A DNA stretch of 64,000 nt, taken from the NCBI RefSeq assembly GCF_037126465.1, contig NC_088204.1:72291807-72355806 (forward strand). Reading direction: 5' to 3'. Shown here in pieces: positions 19,508-30,423 of this stretch (position 1 is its first letter; every line of letters starts with the position of its first letter). A program made the position numbers and the translations under genes. This DNA comes from Ornithodoros turicata. Its lineage: Eukaryota; Arthropoda; Arachnida; Ixodida; Argasidae. The notes beneath the pieces are model-generated. The model did not search any database. It worked only from the letters and a program-made list of their open reading frames with translations, and was not told the origin of the DNA.

Positions 19508-19978
19508 GCTGGGAGGCCGCTAACCCAGGGAAGAAGAGTCCTTGCTTCCCAGACTTCGATTGAATGTGGCGTGGAGTCCACTGCTCCTCTTTAAGATGGG
19601 TCACCTTTCGTCACCCAACTGCCCCACCTGTCATGTTGAAGGAGACATCCCGCACTTGCTGCTCCACTGCACCCGTTACCGCCAACATCGTCTTTTCCTA
19701 CGAACGCGCATCGCTCACGTGATGGTTTCTCACTTATCCCTAGCTACACTGCTAGGCCCCACACAATATGGTCAGGTGACAAAGGCACCTCTTCAGTTTC
19801 AGCGGATCTGTGGCCTTCTGGGTGAACTGTGACCAGTTTCGTGTTTGTTTTCCTTTTGTTCGTTTGTCTGTCTTTCTTTTTTTTTTCTGCCTTTCTTTGC
19901 TGGGAATAGCAAACTGCCGTAGCGGTGGCTAACCTTTCCCTCCTATTTTTTAAAATATAATAAACATTTTCCCCCCAT
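19508..19978 (+). pseudogene. I-group LINE 3' end with C-terminal zinc-finger remnant
   Basis: The frame at 19542-19829 encodes LPRLRLNVAWSPLLLFKMGH, then CPTC...HLLLHC, the Cys/His motif at the C terminus of LINE ORF2 proteins (compare LHRLRLNAARTPLFLCKMG in the 56111-56509 copy). The 3' untranslated part has GGGAATAGCAAACTGCCG and ends AATAAACATTTTCCCCCC. It is 5'-truncated and dead. A copy is at 41658-42125. Confidence 0.75.
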
Positions 19979-19987
19979 GTGTGGGCG

Positions 19988-20235
19988 AAGAAGAAGGAGG
20001 CCACACTAAAGTATGCGTTGTGGAACTTACCTTGAGATGCTTGAGGAAGTTGCTCGAGTTCTTCACACTTCCTGATATTGCTTTATTTGGGAAAACTGCA
20101 CAACAACCCGCAAAGTTATTATTATTATTTTTTTTCAGGCTTTACCGATGCATTTTTGTACCCAAACTTCACAATGAATGTCTCCATTCCACCACCGCTC
20201 GAATGGCTCCTACGTCCAATGCACCGGCGGTTCTG
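19988..20235 (-). pseudogene. BED-type zinc-finger-like exon relic (copy 1)
   Basis: On the minus strand an ATG near 20183 starts METFIVKFGYKNASVKP, and later NSSNFLKHLK is followed by GTAAGTTCC, a consensus splice donor. The C-x2-C ... SNFLKHLK pattern resembles BED fingers at the N terminus of hAT transposases. In this copy an AAATAATAATAATAA run places stops in frame. Related relics lie at 35985-36190, 42137-42340 and 61860-63180. Confidence 0.4.
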
Positions 20236-20249
20236 TCGCAAAGTGTCGT

Positions 20250-21175
20250 ATCCTAAAGGTGATTGATTGATTGATTTTTAAAAGAAAAAATTGAGATGTT
20301 ATTCTCGAGCCACTCGCGACTGGCTACTCCAGGACGCGTTATTAAGAAAAGAAAGAGAAACTACACAAAACTCGACGCTTTGAAACGGTACGTCCTCACC
20401 TTGACATCGGCCATCGTATGAAACGCCACCTCACCCCACGTGACTTGCGCTGCGCCAGGCGAAGCATGGCACCCACGTATTGTGCTGTATGCAACCGGAC
20501 TTTGTGAGAATTGTGCTGTGTTCCTTGTCCTTCTATGTTGAATTGCCTGATCCACTGTAATGTTATCCTCGTTCTCCTCAGTTGCGTGAACCAAGATATA
20601 GGCTTGCCTACCAATAAGAAGGGCCGCTTCAAGGGGGGGTCTCCCCCAGGAGCTCGTTTCTACTTTGCCCAGAAACGCGAAGGAGATCAAGAGTTGCTGC
20701 TTGTTCTCTCTCACAATTAAAGGCAAGACAAGAGCGCAATTCTGTGGGAACGACAAACTTGGCCTCCAAATCTGTCGCTTTTCCTCGGCCACTCCCTCCA
20801 GCTTTGCTTCGATCCTTTTTCTGAAAACGGCATCGGGACAGCCAAGGAATATATATATATATATATATTGTCATTGGGTCGAACTTCCATCTTTCGTAAA
20901 CAAAAAGTTTATTATTGAAAATCAGTTGGGGGAGTGCTTCGGGCGTTAGCTAGTGCGTCATAAGGCAGCGCCGATTAGTGATTGATTAGCGATTAGTGAT
21001 TGAAAAAAGAAAGAAAGAGAAACGATTGCCATGACTAAAAAACACAATTCTGACAACAGTTATGGTACACACTATGTATTTAGTGTACACACTTACATGA
21101 GGTTCTTAAATTCCTGCAGTGACCCATATATCATGGCGTTAATAGACAAGAGGCTGGTGCTCGTGGGCTCATAGC
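20250..21175. repeat. Conserved 3'-flank block, copy 3 (downstream of T3)
   Basis: This is like the block beside T2, with a (GATT)n/A-rich insert at about 20265-20380 and an uninterrupted (AT) microsatellite at 20849-20869. In the T5 copy that microsatellite has been invaded by a Penelope-like fragment. No coding sequence is supported. Confidence 0.55.
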
Positions 21176-21180
21176 TTGAG

Positions 21181-22620
21181 TCACATACTGCTTACGACGA
21201 CGGTAACGCCAACAGTAATTGAGTTGTCGTGAACAAAACCTCCATTCAATGCATCTTCCAGTTTGTACCACTTAGAGACGCCTAAGCCCTTATTTGAACT
21301 TTCGACAGGCCTATTCAAACATTCAGGAAACTTTTTAAACTCGTTTGGTACATCAACACAACGACGAATATTCTTTTGGACGTCAGTTGTATGCGTCAAG
21401 GTGAGTGTATAGGGAAATGAGAAGGGCCATTTCAAGAGAGAGTCTGTCGGGCCACGACAAATATGGAGATAAGCACCTATGTACATGATGCCATCACATT
21501 GTTTGAATTCCACATTTAACCTTATGGAGTAGCCACACAATGCAAAAACATCAGAGTAGATGTCGGCAATTCCCTTCTCATTTGCTTTCTTCTTAAGCTC
21601 GTCGATGTCTTGGACGTGAAAAAAGGCAACGTTGCCTCCGTATCCATTTGAATCCCGTAGGGTTTGGAGGATATCTTTCATGCTGCTCAGTTTGTCGTCG
21701 GTTGACGACGAATGATCTTGCATACGTTTCGACATCCCCTCAAGAGTTTCGGAGCATTGTTTCTGCCCTTCACCAGATCTCACTACGTTCTGAGCTACTT
21801 CTTTTTGTAATTCGATCAGAGCAGTCAGCTTGTCCCGGTTTGAAGTGACGATATTCTGAACCTCTGCGCCACGTCCAACTTCGTTGCTAAATTGGTCTTC
21901 AATAGAAGATAGGGCTTCCGTAACTGTATGCAGGGTAGAGGCCAAGTTTGATACACCTTCTGTTGAGAGCCTATGTTCGTCTTGAATCGTGCGGAGTACT
22001 TGAGCATAATTCACGACGCACTCTTTCGTACTGTCGATCCCCACAGCATGGCTATTTAATTGGTCTTGAATAGCACGTAGCTTATCCGCTATATCTGATA
22101 GTGAGGAGTTGATCTGTCTTCCAATCCCGATGACGCTCGAGTCAATACAAACATCTTCGCTCGGACAGGAAGTATTTTGAGCCCCGCACTGTTCTTCAAT
22201 GTAATGGGTGATGATGTCTTTAAGGGGTACGGTTGCACAACACTTCTTACATGCTAGTGGATGAAACTCGCAGTCCTTCAGGAAGTGAGATTTCATCTGT
22301 TCCAGCGATCCGACGAAGTTACATCCATGGTTGAAGTTGCAACAGCGAACATGCAGTTTGTGCAGACGCGTCATTCTAATGGGGAATGTTTGCACTTCAC
22401 TTTCAAGAAACCCTTGCTGGTCGACCGGACACTGTCGGGTGGTTCGAAGGATGCTGCGATAACAGTCCTCACAAAGAGAATGGAAACATTCCAGCCTCAC
22501 GATATTCTGAGGAACGACGGCGCATAAGTCACACGATATCGTCGATGTAAGATCCACAAATTGCAAGGGACGCCACGCCAGGGCTTCAAAGTGTCCAGGA
22601 AGGTAGCTTACGGAAGACAT
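21181..22620 (-). CDS. TRAF6-like RING/zinc-finger/MATH protein T3 (type 1), 479 aa
   Basis: This is an intact intronless frame with a RING (C30, C33, C45, H47, C50, C53, C64, D67), two TRAF zinc fingers, a full coiled coil with the GEGQKQCSETLEGMSKRM segment, and a MATH domain. The frame extends upstream to an ATG at 22695, which would give 504 aa. That ATG lies only about 26 bp below the TATA box, above the expected transcription start, so I prefer the conserved MSSVSYLPGHF start. The first half is close to T1, while the MATH domain carries many replacements (for example DSLLKWPFSFPYTLTLTHTT). It looks functional and is the best type-1 representative here. Confidence 0.85.
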   Translation of the reverse strand: MSSVSYLPGHFEALAWRPLQFVDLTSTISCDLCAVVPQNIVRLECFHSLCEDCYRSILRTTRQCPVDQQGFLESEVQTFPIRMTRLHKLHVRCCNFNHGCNFVGSLEQMKSHFLKDCEFHPLACKKCCATVPLKDIITHYIEEQCGAQNTSCPSEDVCIDSSVIGIGRQINSSLSDIADKLRAIQDQLNSHAVGIDSTKECVVNYAQVLRTIQDEHRLSTEGVSNLASTLHTVTEALSSIEDQFSNEVGRGAEVQNIVTSNRDKLTALIELQKEVAQNVVRSGEGQKQCSETLEGMSKRMQDHSSSTDDKLSSMKDILQTLRDSNGYGGNVAFFHVQDIDELKKKANEKGIADIYSDVFALCGYSIRLNVEFKQCDGIMYIGAYLHICRGPTDSLLKWPFSFPYTLTLTHTTDVQKNIRRCVDVPNEFKKFPECLNRPVESSNKGLGVSKWYKLEDALNGGFVHDNSITVGVTVVVSSM

Positions 22621-22720
22621 CTCACAGTCGAAAACGAAGCCTTCGTCGAGACTCCAGGTGGCAAGAGATGGATACGTGGCAGAGATTGCGTGCAACCTTT
22701 CTGTATCACCGAGTGAAGTC

Positions 22721-22727
22721 TATATAG
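22721..22727 (-). promoter_or_regulatory. TATA box of T3
   Basis: TATATAG in the same GCGCTATATAGACTTCAC context as T1. Its spacing supports the downstream ATG at 22620 as the start. The conserved GTGACGTACTT lies upstream at about 22799-22809. Confidence 0.6.
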
Positions 22728-22734
22728 CGCTGAG

Positions 22735-23268
22735 GTAGGTGGATGCCAGACACTTGTACCGATAAGAGACGCGTGACTTTTTATCGGAACGAAGGAAAGT
22801 ACGTCACGTTGGATGATGGCCCAGCTAAAGACAGCAGGGGTTCTTCAAAGAAGTCTCTTTAATGCTTTGAGGAGATACCTTCGGGCGATATGACGGGTTC
22901 GAACGACGACATAGAGTCCTATTTTAATCATATTATTGCCGGAGGAATTATTCCGAATTTGCCTTTGGTTCGAAGCATGCTGAGTGCTGTAAACGAAAGG
23001 TTGGGTTTCCAGCGGCCATATATTTTGAATAAGAGACACTATGATTTCGATAATTACCGAATTAGCTTATCGAGTATGCAATTGTTACGCCATCTGGCTT
23101 GCTTGATGGCGCACTCTAAGGTGTCGCAGGGATTAAGCTAACAGCGGGCGTGCCATGCATCGCCACGTATGCGTGTCACGCATGTGCAGCATGGATGCAT
23201 GTCTTGCATCAGTCGCTGCTAGTACTGATATAAGTGCACGTTGTTCTTACAGGATGCGCCATGTAGTT
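22735..23268. other. Upstream spacer of T3
   Basis: This aligns closely with 48420-48966 upstream of T5, with small indels (T5 has an extra CATATATTACGAGCGGC stretch). Short plus-strand frames (22890-23141) have shifted limits between copies. I see nothing but duplicated non-coding upstream sequence. Confidence 0.5.
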
Positions 23269-23269
23269 C

Positions 23270-23705
23270 TATAGTTAGCATGTTGTATACCTTCGTCGGA
23301 CCCTTACGTCTATCGTCCGTCGACTTCGTTTGAACGTCGCATTCAACCCAAACTTCCACCACAAGCTGGGTTACAGTAACACAATGCTATGCCCTTGCGG
23401 TAATACTCCAAGTATACCGTTCAGCACATTCTCATCGATTGTCAGAAGTATTCCACTAAGCGACGCGGCCTCCAGCGCCAACTTGAACACCCTCACTTGC
23501 CCTTCTTGAATTGCTTGGGCCTCCGACCAACCCAGCGCATCAGCTACCAGCTCATCAAGCCCTCATCAGCAGCAACAGGGCTCCTGCGTGAACTCTGAAC
23601 ATTCATCGTCATTCACCATCTTCTCCCCCTCAAGCAATGAAGGTGTCGCCTCAGCGGCGCAACATCCCACTACATCATCATTCTTTATTTGTTGTTGTTG
23701 TTAGC
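23270..23705 (+). pseudogene. LINE 3'-end fragment (third LINE family), copy A
   Basis: In-frame RRLRLNVAFNPNFHHKLGYS followed by LCPCGN resembles the end of LINE ORF2 proteins, where a C-x-C-type knuckle follows an RLRLN(V/A) motif. The downstream part becomes non-coding and ends in a TTGTTGTTGTTAG run. It is 5'-truncated. A second copy is at 53945-54370. In the second copy the intact Tx1-group LINE is inserted exactly at this fragment's left edge. Confidence 0.5.
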
Positions 23706-23840
23706 ATGTTGTACCGAACACGGACTATATTTTTCAAGTGACACGCACACACACATAAAACAAGTTTCATTAGGTTATGTCACTGGCTCGTGACGATACC
23801 GAGTAAAAGTCTGGAGCTCCGTGGTTAATGAAGTTTCAGA

Positions 23841-23976
23841 TGAGAGAACTGATGTTCTGAGGCTGGAACAACATAGAAGGGACAATCGCAAACAAGGCCT
23901 CAAGTTGCCTAAGAAATTAACGATGAAAGATGAAAGTCACTGAAAAGGTTAGCCAGCTGTAGGACTCGAACCCACA
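23841..23976 (-). mobile_element. tRNA-derived SINE fragment (Ruka-like)
   Basis: On the minus strand, GTGGGTTCGAGTCCTAC contains an RNA polymerase III B box (GGTTCGAGTCC), followed by GGCTAACCTTTTCAGTGAC and a unique tail. TTCAGA flanks both sides (23835-23840 and 23977-23982), and the related LTR at 16689 lacks it. The A-box half is missing, so the copy is 5'-truncated. The resemblance to the tick SINE Ruka is from memory. Other pieces lie at 54524-54740 and about 62830-62880. Confidence 0.6.
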
Positions 23977-24841
23977 TTCAGACTTAGCGGATGAAGCGGA
24001 TTACGATCAGTGGCTGAAGGACTGGACACGTACAGAGAGCTAAAATCGACAACATACTTACTCTCACTCAAAAGACAAAAAGGAAAAAAGAAATAGGTTG
24101 CCAACTCGCTGTGAATGCACACTCGGTAAGTGCCAGATATCCTTCAACTTCACATCGCCACGCAGGCTACCTAACTAAACAATTGTTACGTCAGTCTCGT
24201 CAACTTTACTTAGCTGTAGGGAGAGAGGGAGGGAGGGGAGGGGGGGAGTCTGAAGATTGTTCCAACAGGACTGAGACGACTTCTCGTCGGCGGGGTGTCT
24301 ACTGCCGTTTCCCCTCGACGTCAAACCGTGCCACGCCACACTTGCACACGTCACAAAAATAAACGAACTGCCTGTGCAGAAACCTGCACTTGGCACTTAA
24401 TTCAGACCTATCGCCACTCTTCACAAATTTCAATAGCGGGAAGACTGCCGGCTACCCAATTCTCCTGTCTTCCAGACTAGATCCCCTACATAGGGAGCAG
24501 AGTAGCGACACTGAGCGACGCCGATGAGCGAGACCGCCATCTTGGATCCGACGTGGCTGCGTCGCATAGCAATGGCACGCCAATCTCCCCCTTCTCCGTC
24601 GGAGAAACACGCGCTGCCGAGCCATCTCGCAACCGAGGAAGCCGGTTTTGGATGGAGGGGACTCAACATGGACGGCGCGTTCTTGGAAGGGGAAACCACG
24701 TGACACGATCGGCCCAATCGCGGACACCGAACGGCGGCTCCGGCGCGGAAAAGGAACGCGAACTGTACCCCTATTTAGTGACTCTATTCCAGACCAACTA
24801 CGGGACGAGTCCCTCAGTCTAATCCAACCATCCTTTATAAG

Positions 24842-25323
24842 TAGGGAGTGACTGCTTCGGGTTACACCCGATTCCGCCCGGTTATCCCCCCCCCCTCCCC
24901 CGAACTGATCTTCGGCCAATTCGGGCTAAACCCGATTTCTCCCCGAATTCCAGTCACTATGAAATCCTCAAGTGTCGTTTCCAATGAAGACGAAGAAAGG
25001 TTGCCACGTATAACGCGTGTAAGAATGGGTCACCTACGTTCCCAGCAATACACCCATGTGTGTCAACACTGTCAATGCCTTTGGGGATTACCGCTGGAAG
25101 GTCACAATTCCGCAAAAAAAAAAAAAGAGCTACCAAAAAAAAAAAAGGCGAAAGAGATTAGGAAGGGACTTAATAGACAAGAGGAGAAACAAAAACACCC
25201 GATAACACCCGAAGGCAGAACTATCGCCCGATTTCTCCCTCAATTAGAGATTTAAAAATAGCGCCCGATTTTTACCCCCCGAATCTGTGAAAGGCATTTA
25301 ACCCCAAAAAAAGTCACTCCCTG
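24842..25323. mobile_element. 482-bp hAT-like MITE with perfect 8-bp target duplication
   Basis: The left terminus is TAGGGAGTGACT and the right terminus read inward is CAGGGAGTGACT. TTTATAAG flanks both sides (24834-24841 and 25324-25331). The interior holds repeated CCCGATT/AATCGGG-type motifs and an A-run, with no coding. A second, split copy lies at 55512-55540 plus 58536-58955. Confidence 0.85.
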
Positions 25324-25529
25324 TTTATAAGACATAGGGAAACGGGGCTCCTAGAACTCATTCCACGGAGCATCCCCCTTTTCCCGAACGGGAAAATGGT
25401 CACCAGGCCTCTGTTACAAGACACGCCTGGTCACTTTACGTAAAAAACAATTATTTACTTTTGACTCTTCAAATGTCTGGGTGCGAAGTCGATTTCCAGG
25501 TCTCGGAGGCCAAAAAAGGTTCAAGGAGG

Positions 25530-27545
25530 GGGGGGGGGATATGTTTATTACGAAAGAAAAAAAAAAGAGAAAAAGAGACAGGCAAAAAGGAAAGGTCAGC
25601 CATGCAGAAGCCGACTTGATATTCCTTGTAAAAAAAAAAAAAAAAACGAAACAGAGAAGGAAAAAGACGCAAGCGGCACATGGGCAGCAGGAGGGCATGA
25701 GTGCACGATCGCTCAGAGGCAGTCTAGGAGCCCAGAGTCACCCAGGAAGCATAATAGCGCTCTGGTAACAACCCATTGCTTCTGCCCTACAGGGCGCAGT
25801 AGGGTGGCGAAAGAGAGGTCTCTGTGCCCCAGGGCAGATAGGCGGTGCGTGAGGGCAGTCCGAGGAGCGGCATGTCTTGGACAGGTCAAGAGTAGATGAT
25901 GGGTGTCGGCGTCGGTGGAGCAGGAGGGGCACGCCGAAGAGGGACGCTGCTTGATCTTGAACAGGACCGATGAGGTATGGGCAACATTCAGGCGAAGACG
26001 ATGGAGAGCTGACTGTTCCTTTCGAGAAAACCGTAGCGACACAGTGAACGCCATCTTCGGGTCAATGCGGTGGAGGAAGGTGTTGGCTGCGACAGTGTTT
26101 TCCATGAAAAGGCGGGTGTCGAAGGAAAAGCGCCGGCGGATGTGTATGCGGCACACGGATGGTGATAACGGGATGACAGTGTTTCACTCAGCTGCGCCAT
26201 GAACGAGCCTCTGCTGCGTCGGCACGTGTGTTTCCCGGAAAGCCAATGTGACTTGGCACCCACTGAAACCACACAAAGTGGCCGGAGGTGACGAGGACGT
26301 TGTGCACAGTCAGGATCAGTTAGCGGATGTCAGAAACAACTTGCGAGTGAGGCGAAGACAGTGCCTCCAGCGCCGACTTGCTGTCTGCGAGGACTGTCCA
26401 GCTTCCAGGTGGTCGAGAGGATACAAGCTTCAGTGCTTCGTGAATGGCTACAAGCTCCGCTTCGGTGGACGACGTTTCGTGGGGAAGCTTGAAGGCTTGT
26501 TCGATTTGTTGGAAGGGAGGAACAGTGCTGCTGTGGAGACGCCCGCGGAGACCGAGGTCAGTGTATATTTGCAGTCGCTGACTGTGTAGGGCGTCCAGGT
26601 GCTCCAGCACGAGGTAGCGCAGGACAGGCGGGGGATGGTCGTTTTTGCTCTTGATGCCAGGGATATGTGTGTACACAGTGGCTGTGACCATCGACCACAT
26701 TGGTGGGGTGTAAGGCGAAGTAGACGCAGTTGATGGGACCGACCCCTTCAGTCGCCGGACAGCGGCACCGAATGCCGACGCAGGGCAGTCATGGTCGATG
26801 TCCCGCAAGTGGTGGGCGGGATGACGAGTAAGGTATCGTGAGTAGGCGCGAAGGGTTTCCAGGTCGCGCAGAATGTGTGCGTTCATTAGCTTTTCTTACG
26901 GTGTGGTGGACTGAGAGGCTGTACTTCAGGGTTCCGGTCACCAGGGAGGTGTGGTCGGTGCAGGTAGGATCCCATGACGTTCCAGAGATCCGCCGCAGGA
27001 CATTGACGAGGACAGACAGCTGTGAGGAGAGAGCTTTGATATATTTGGACCATGTGATTGTAAGGCCCCAGTCGATTGTAATAATTGTGGTGTGGCACGA
27101 ACTCCACCGGCGAACCTGCAACCCGTAGCGGGAACTGGCGGAATGATCGGGGTGTAAACGCCATGGAGACCGTCTTGGATGATGAAACACAGTCCCCGGT
27201 CCGGAAGATACAGGACAACATCATCGAGGGCTCCTTGCAGGTGACGGTGAATCGCGTCACGGCGCGTGCCGGAGGTCCACAGGCATATATCGTCGGCGTA
27301 GATGGTGACACTGACGTTGCCTCGGAGGTGAGCTGGTAGGGAGGCCATAACAACGTTGAACAGAAGAGGGCTGAGCACACTACTTTGCAGGACACCGCGG
27401 CGAACAAGAAAGGATTGGGTGTCCTTTTCCCTAGTGCGCACAAACAAATACCGCTCCGATAGGAAGTCCTGAATCCACGACAGCATCCGGCCCCCCACGC
27501 CAGCCTCTTGGAGTGACGCCACAACAGTTACTGTGGAGTACGCTG
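25530..27545 (-). pseudogene. 5'-truncated I-group LINE: RT, RNase H and zinc-finger remnants
   Basis: Reading the minus strand, an RT segment (about 26886-27524, in two frames) has SWIQDFLSERYLFVRT, VLSPLLFNVV and the catalytic YADD in TIYADDICLWTSG. RNase H follows at about 26320-26560 (YTD, ETSSTEAELVAI, DSKSALEAL). A C-terminal Cys/His motif lies at about 25860-25990 (RLRLNVAHTSSVLFKI, CPSC...HHLLLTC). The 3' UTR ends in the C-rich AATAAACATATCC-type terminus at about 25530. At least two frameshifts separate the domains. The 5' truncation lies near 27545. Confidence 0.8.
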
Positions 27546-28520
27546 GTAGTGGGTCCACTACAAGAAATTCACATTTGACAATTGGCAGCAGTAACAGAAG
27601 TACATGCATTGTGAGTTATATTATAACACTATAACAACTACTATACACTATACATTATTTAATACAGTGCACTATAATAAGGCAATATAATCCATTACAT
27701 CAATCAGTAAGGTACAAACACGTAGGAACAGACACAAATATAACTTTACGTTACAATCGCCATAAGGTGGGTGTTCAAAGAGCTGGCTGGAGCACAGAAG
27801 AACATGACATAGTTCCTGCTACGAGCTGCAGAGCAGGATGTCTCCATTAATGGATAGACACGAAAGTATGGACAAACTCACGGCAGGCGAGGATGTTTTC
27901 CAGCTTCGAAGACATGCTTCCAAAGCCAAGTGTAAATGACAACAGTGCTCACCTATAAATGTGCTCAAGTTTTTCGAAGACCCCTAAGCAGATGTGGCCG
28001 TACTACACGACTACCCTGTTGAACGAAGCGTCTACGTCAGATCTAATACAAGCCTCACCTGTGGGTGAATTTCATTCTCCTCGTCACCACCAGCAATGGA
28101 GTACAGTATATATCGCCCCTGGTGATTAAGCTCCCCATTCACCATCATTAGATAAAGTTGTTGTTGTTTGTTGTTATTTGTAAATCAGATTCTACGGCCG
28201 AATAGAAGACGCCTGGAAGATGATATCTTGGCGAAAGTTCTAATATTAAAATCGCCAAGATGATCTAACAAATAAATCGTATTGTTCCTTGCTGGTTTGC
28301 TGTTATGATTATTGTTATTTTTGTAGTTCCGGATGACATCTTATCCTCACAATATTTATGGTAGCAGTTACGGTATATAAATACTGTAGTTATATTTTTC
28401 ATTGAAATACTCATATTGAAAAGCATTTATGGAGAGTATTTAAATACCTCTTTCAACAAAGTAGTTTGTGTTTGTATTTAAATACTTAAAAAAATATTGA
28501 TGCCAATCCCCTGGCGGGGG
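27546..28520. other. Gene-free spacer with a LINE-like 3' tail
   Basis: About 27600-27720 is AT-rich with repeated ACTATA motifs. About 27880-28175 ends CCATTCACCATCATTAG and a GTTGTTGTTTGTTGTT tail, like the 3' ends at 23640-23705 and 54290-54370, so a short 5'-truncated LINE copy is likely. About 28440-28495 holds ATTTAAATAC repeats. I see no coding region. Confidence 0.4.
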
Positions 28521-28526
28521 TAGGGT

Positions 28527-29635
28527 TAGAGATGCGAAGCCCCGAAAAAAAACCCCGGATATTTTGGGAAAAAAGTTTTTTGTTTTTTTTCCTCGTCTCC
28601 GGAAAAATTGCCCAAAATTTCCAGGCGACAAAATTCAAAAATGTAAATTTTCGTGCATTCAATGCGTTCCGACCCGCCAACAGTGCCTCAGGTGCCTCTA
28701 ATCCGCCAACAACCACCAACTTTGAGCTCGGTGTGGCTGCTCCAAGCGTCGCGTTCACATAATGTCGGAGTTGTGGTCGGAGTGGAGTTGTTCCACAGGA
28801 GTGGCATCCAATGTATTGCTTCGTAGACAAAAGCGTGCTGGGCGAACGCAATGCATCCTGGACATGACCTTGGCGCACGTCACAGCAAACGTCAAGGCAC
28901 ACGTGACCTTAAAGATGGCGGTGCCCTTTAATCGACAGGCCAAACCGTTTGTAAACAATGCGGTTGTTGTTTCTGCGCAACGTTATGAATGTCTTTCTAT
29001 CACGGTAGTTACTTGTATCCGATAACCTCGCAGTAAAACGCGGAGTTTTGCACATAAGGCCTCGTACTGTTGACAACTTCCAAAGATGCGATGACCACCG
29101 CGCGTTAAGACTCACTGAGCCGATGCGATGTACTTAAACTAAGAAGAAATGGGTTACCATGTTGCGGAAGAAGCACAGCATAGTTTACGTGGACAAAATA
29201 CGTCCATCTCTTGGCGTTATGACCATGGAAATATGTCGGTAAGCGGCAAAACGACATGTAAACGAAGTCACATGACCTCAAAATGACGTTTTCTGTGACG
29301 TGCGACCAGGACAAGATGGCAGTTTTGCCAAAAGCACCCGCTTGAGGGCAGTTACAACAATGGCGGGTTTGTGTCATCCCTGTGGGTTGTTCCAGTTATC
29401 TATCGCTGAGTAGATAGCAGTCTCATGGGACGCTCTGCTCTGCATTTGTGCCTAGAGGGTGAACATTACTAAAGTTTCTAGCTCATTGTATGCTGTGGCT
29501 GGGCCGGCAATGCTTCGACTCAGCAGTTACCAGGTTTGTTTCCACTTTTTCTAATTCTAAAAAAAAAAAAGAAAACCCGAAGAAAACGTTTTTTTTTTCG
29601 AGCGATTCAAAATTTCCAGAAATTTTGCATCGCTA
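28527..29635. mobile_element. hAT-like element, 1.1 kb, 8-bp target duplication with one mismatch
   Basis: The left end is TAGAGATGC and the right end read inward is TAGCGATGC, both fitting the hAT YARNG start. The flanks are GGTAGGGT (28519-28526) and GGTGGGGT (29636-29643). Similar AAAATTTCC and A-run features sit near both ends. Internal ORFs are short and not recognisable. No empty site exists in the window, so this is less certain than the other hAT calls. Confidence 0.45.
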
Positions 29636-29936
29636 GGTGGGGTGATGGTGCTGGAAAAATTTCCGGGGGGAGGAAATGCACCTTTTTCTCTGCGTACAAT
29701 ACATTCTTATATAATTTTGAAAAATCACGCGCAGGACGTAATTACAGTGGACAAACAGAAAATGAGCATCGACATTTTCTTGTGTGCTTGAAGACTTTGA
29801 ACTTCATTTCTTCGGTGGCCGTTCTGCATGCGTTAGCACCTTCCCTTTTTCTGGCTTGAGTTCTCACAGCTCGTCCTAAACACCGAAAGCTGCAGCCAAC
29901 AAAGGGTGAGTTGCTGAGTTGAAAGGTGAAAGGTTG

Positions 29937-30317
29937 CGGCGCTACCAACCCCATCTTCTCACCGGGACACCAGTTCGGGTCCGCCTGCAAGATGAACGGA
30001 TTTTGGACCTCCCCGACTTCCCGGACATCTAACTTTTTTTTGGGAGGGGAGGATGTGGACGCCACAAGGGGGCGACGTATCTGTACAGCAGGGAAGGGCG
30101 AGAGCCGTGACCCCCTCTCCCCGGAACTGCTTAAAAAGAAGCGAGCGCGGGAAAAAGAGAGAGGTGTGTACGCCGCAGACTGGAGCTGAACTGCTGATAA
30201 GCATGTAAGGAATAAAAGTTGGATTGCTGCATTTCTTGGTTGTGTCCGTGTTCTCGGGAAGCTGTAAGACGGAACGGCAGGGAAACCCCGGTGGGGTTTA
30301 GGGAAGGGGATCCCACA
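29937..30317 (+). mobile_element. 3' end of an LTR retroelement: coding tail, polypurine tract, LTR
   Basis: A GGGAGGGGAGGA polypurine tract (30042-30053) directly precedes an LTR of 264 bp (30054-30317) with termini TGTGG...CCACA. The LTR has a TATA-like CTTAAAAAG (about 30128) and AATAAA (about 30210). About 105 bp of probable coding or UTR tail lies before the tract. The insertion is flanked by AGGTTG on both sides (29931-29936 and 30318-30323). The sister site at about 4112 is empty (GAAAGGTTGATG). It is truncated at its 5' side. Confidence 0.6.
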
Positions 30318-30423
30318 AGGTTGAGGTATCAGAATTCACGCACTCACCAAAACTAGGATGTTATCATCTCTCAATATATTGCCAAATCTATATTATACAC
30401 CAGTGCACTCACTCAATGCGCGC

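Larger units (their letters stand above)
23778..25525. mobile_element. Diverged relative of the solo LTR, disrupted by SINE and hAT insertions
   Basis: It begins TGTCACTGGCTCGTGACGAT and follows the order of the 16689-17673 LTR: GATACCGAGTAA, CGGCTxxxGATCAGTGGCTG, a CACACTTGC stretch, GGGAAACGGGGxTCC and TTTACGTAAAAAA. A SINE (23841-23976) and a hAT-like element (24842-25323) interrupt it. The right end is lost where a LINE 3' end begins near 25530. The partly deleted sister copy starts at about 54462. Confidence 0.6.

Noticed and set aside
22621..22695. 25-residue N-terminal extension of T3
   Set aside because: The upstream ATG is ~26 bp from the TATA box, above the likely transcript start, and T1 and T5 do not keep the extension in frame.
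23950..24010. Functional tRNA gene suggested by the GGTTCGAGTCC box
   Set aside because: There is no A box or cloverleaf, and the sequence continues into a SINE tail with a target duplication.
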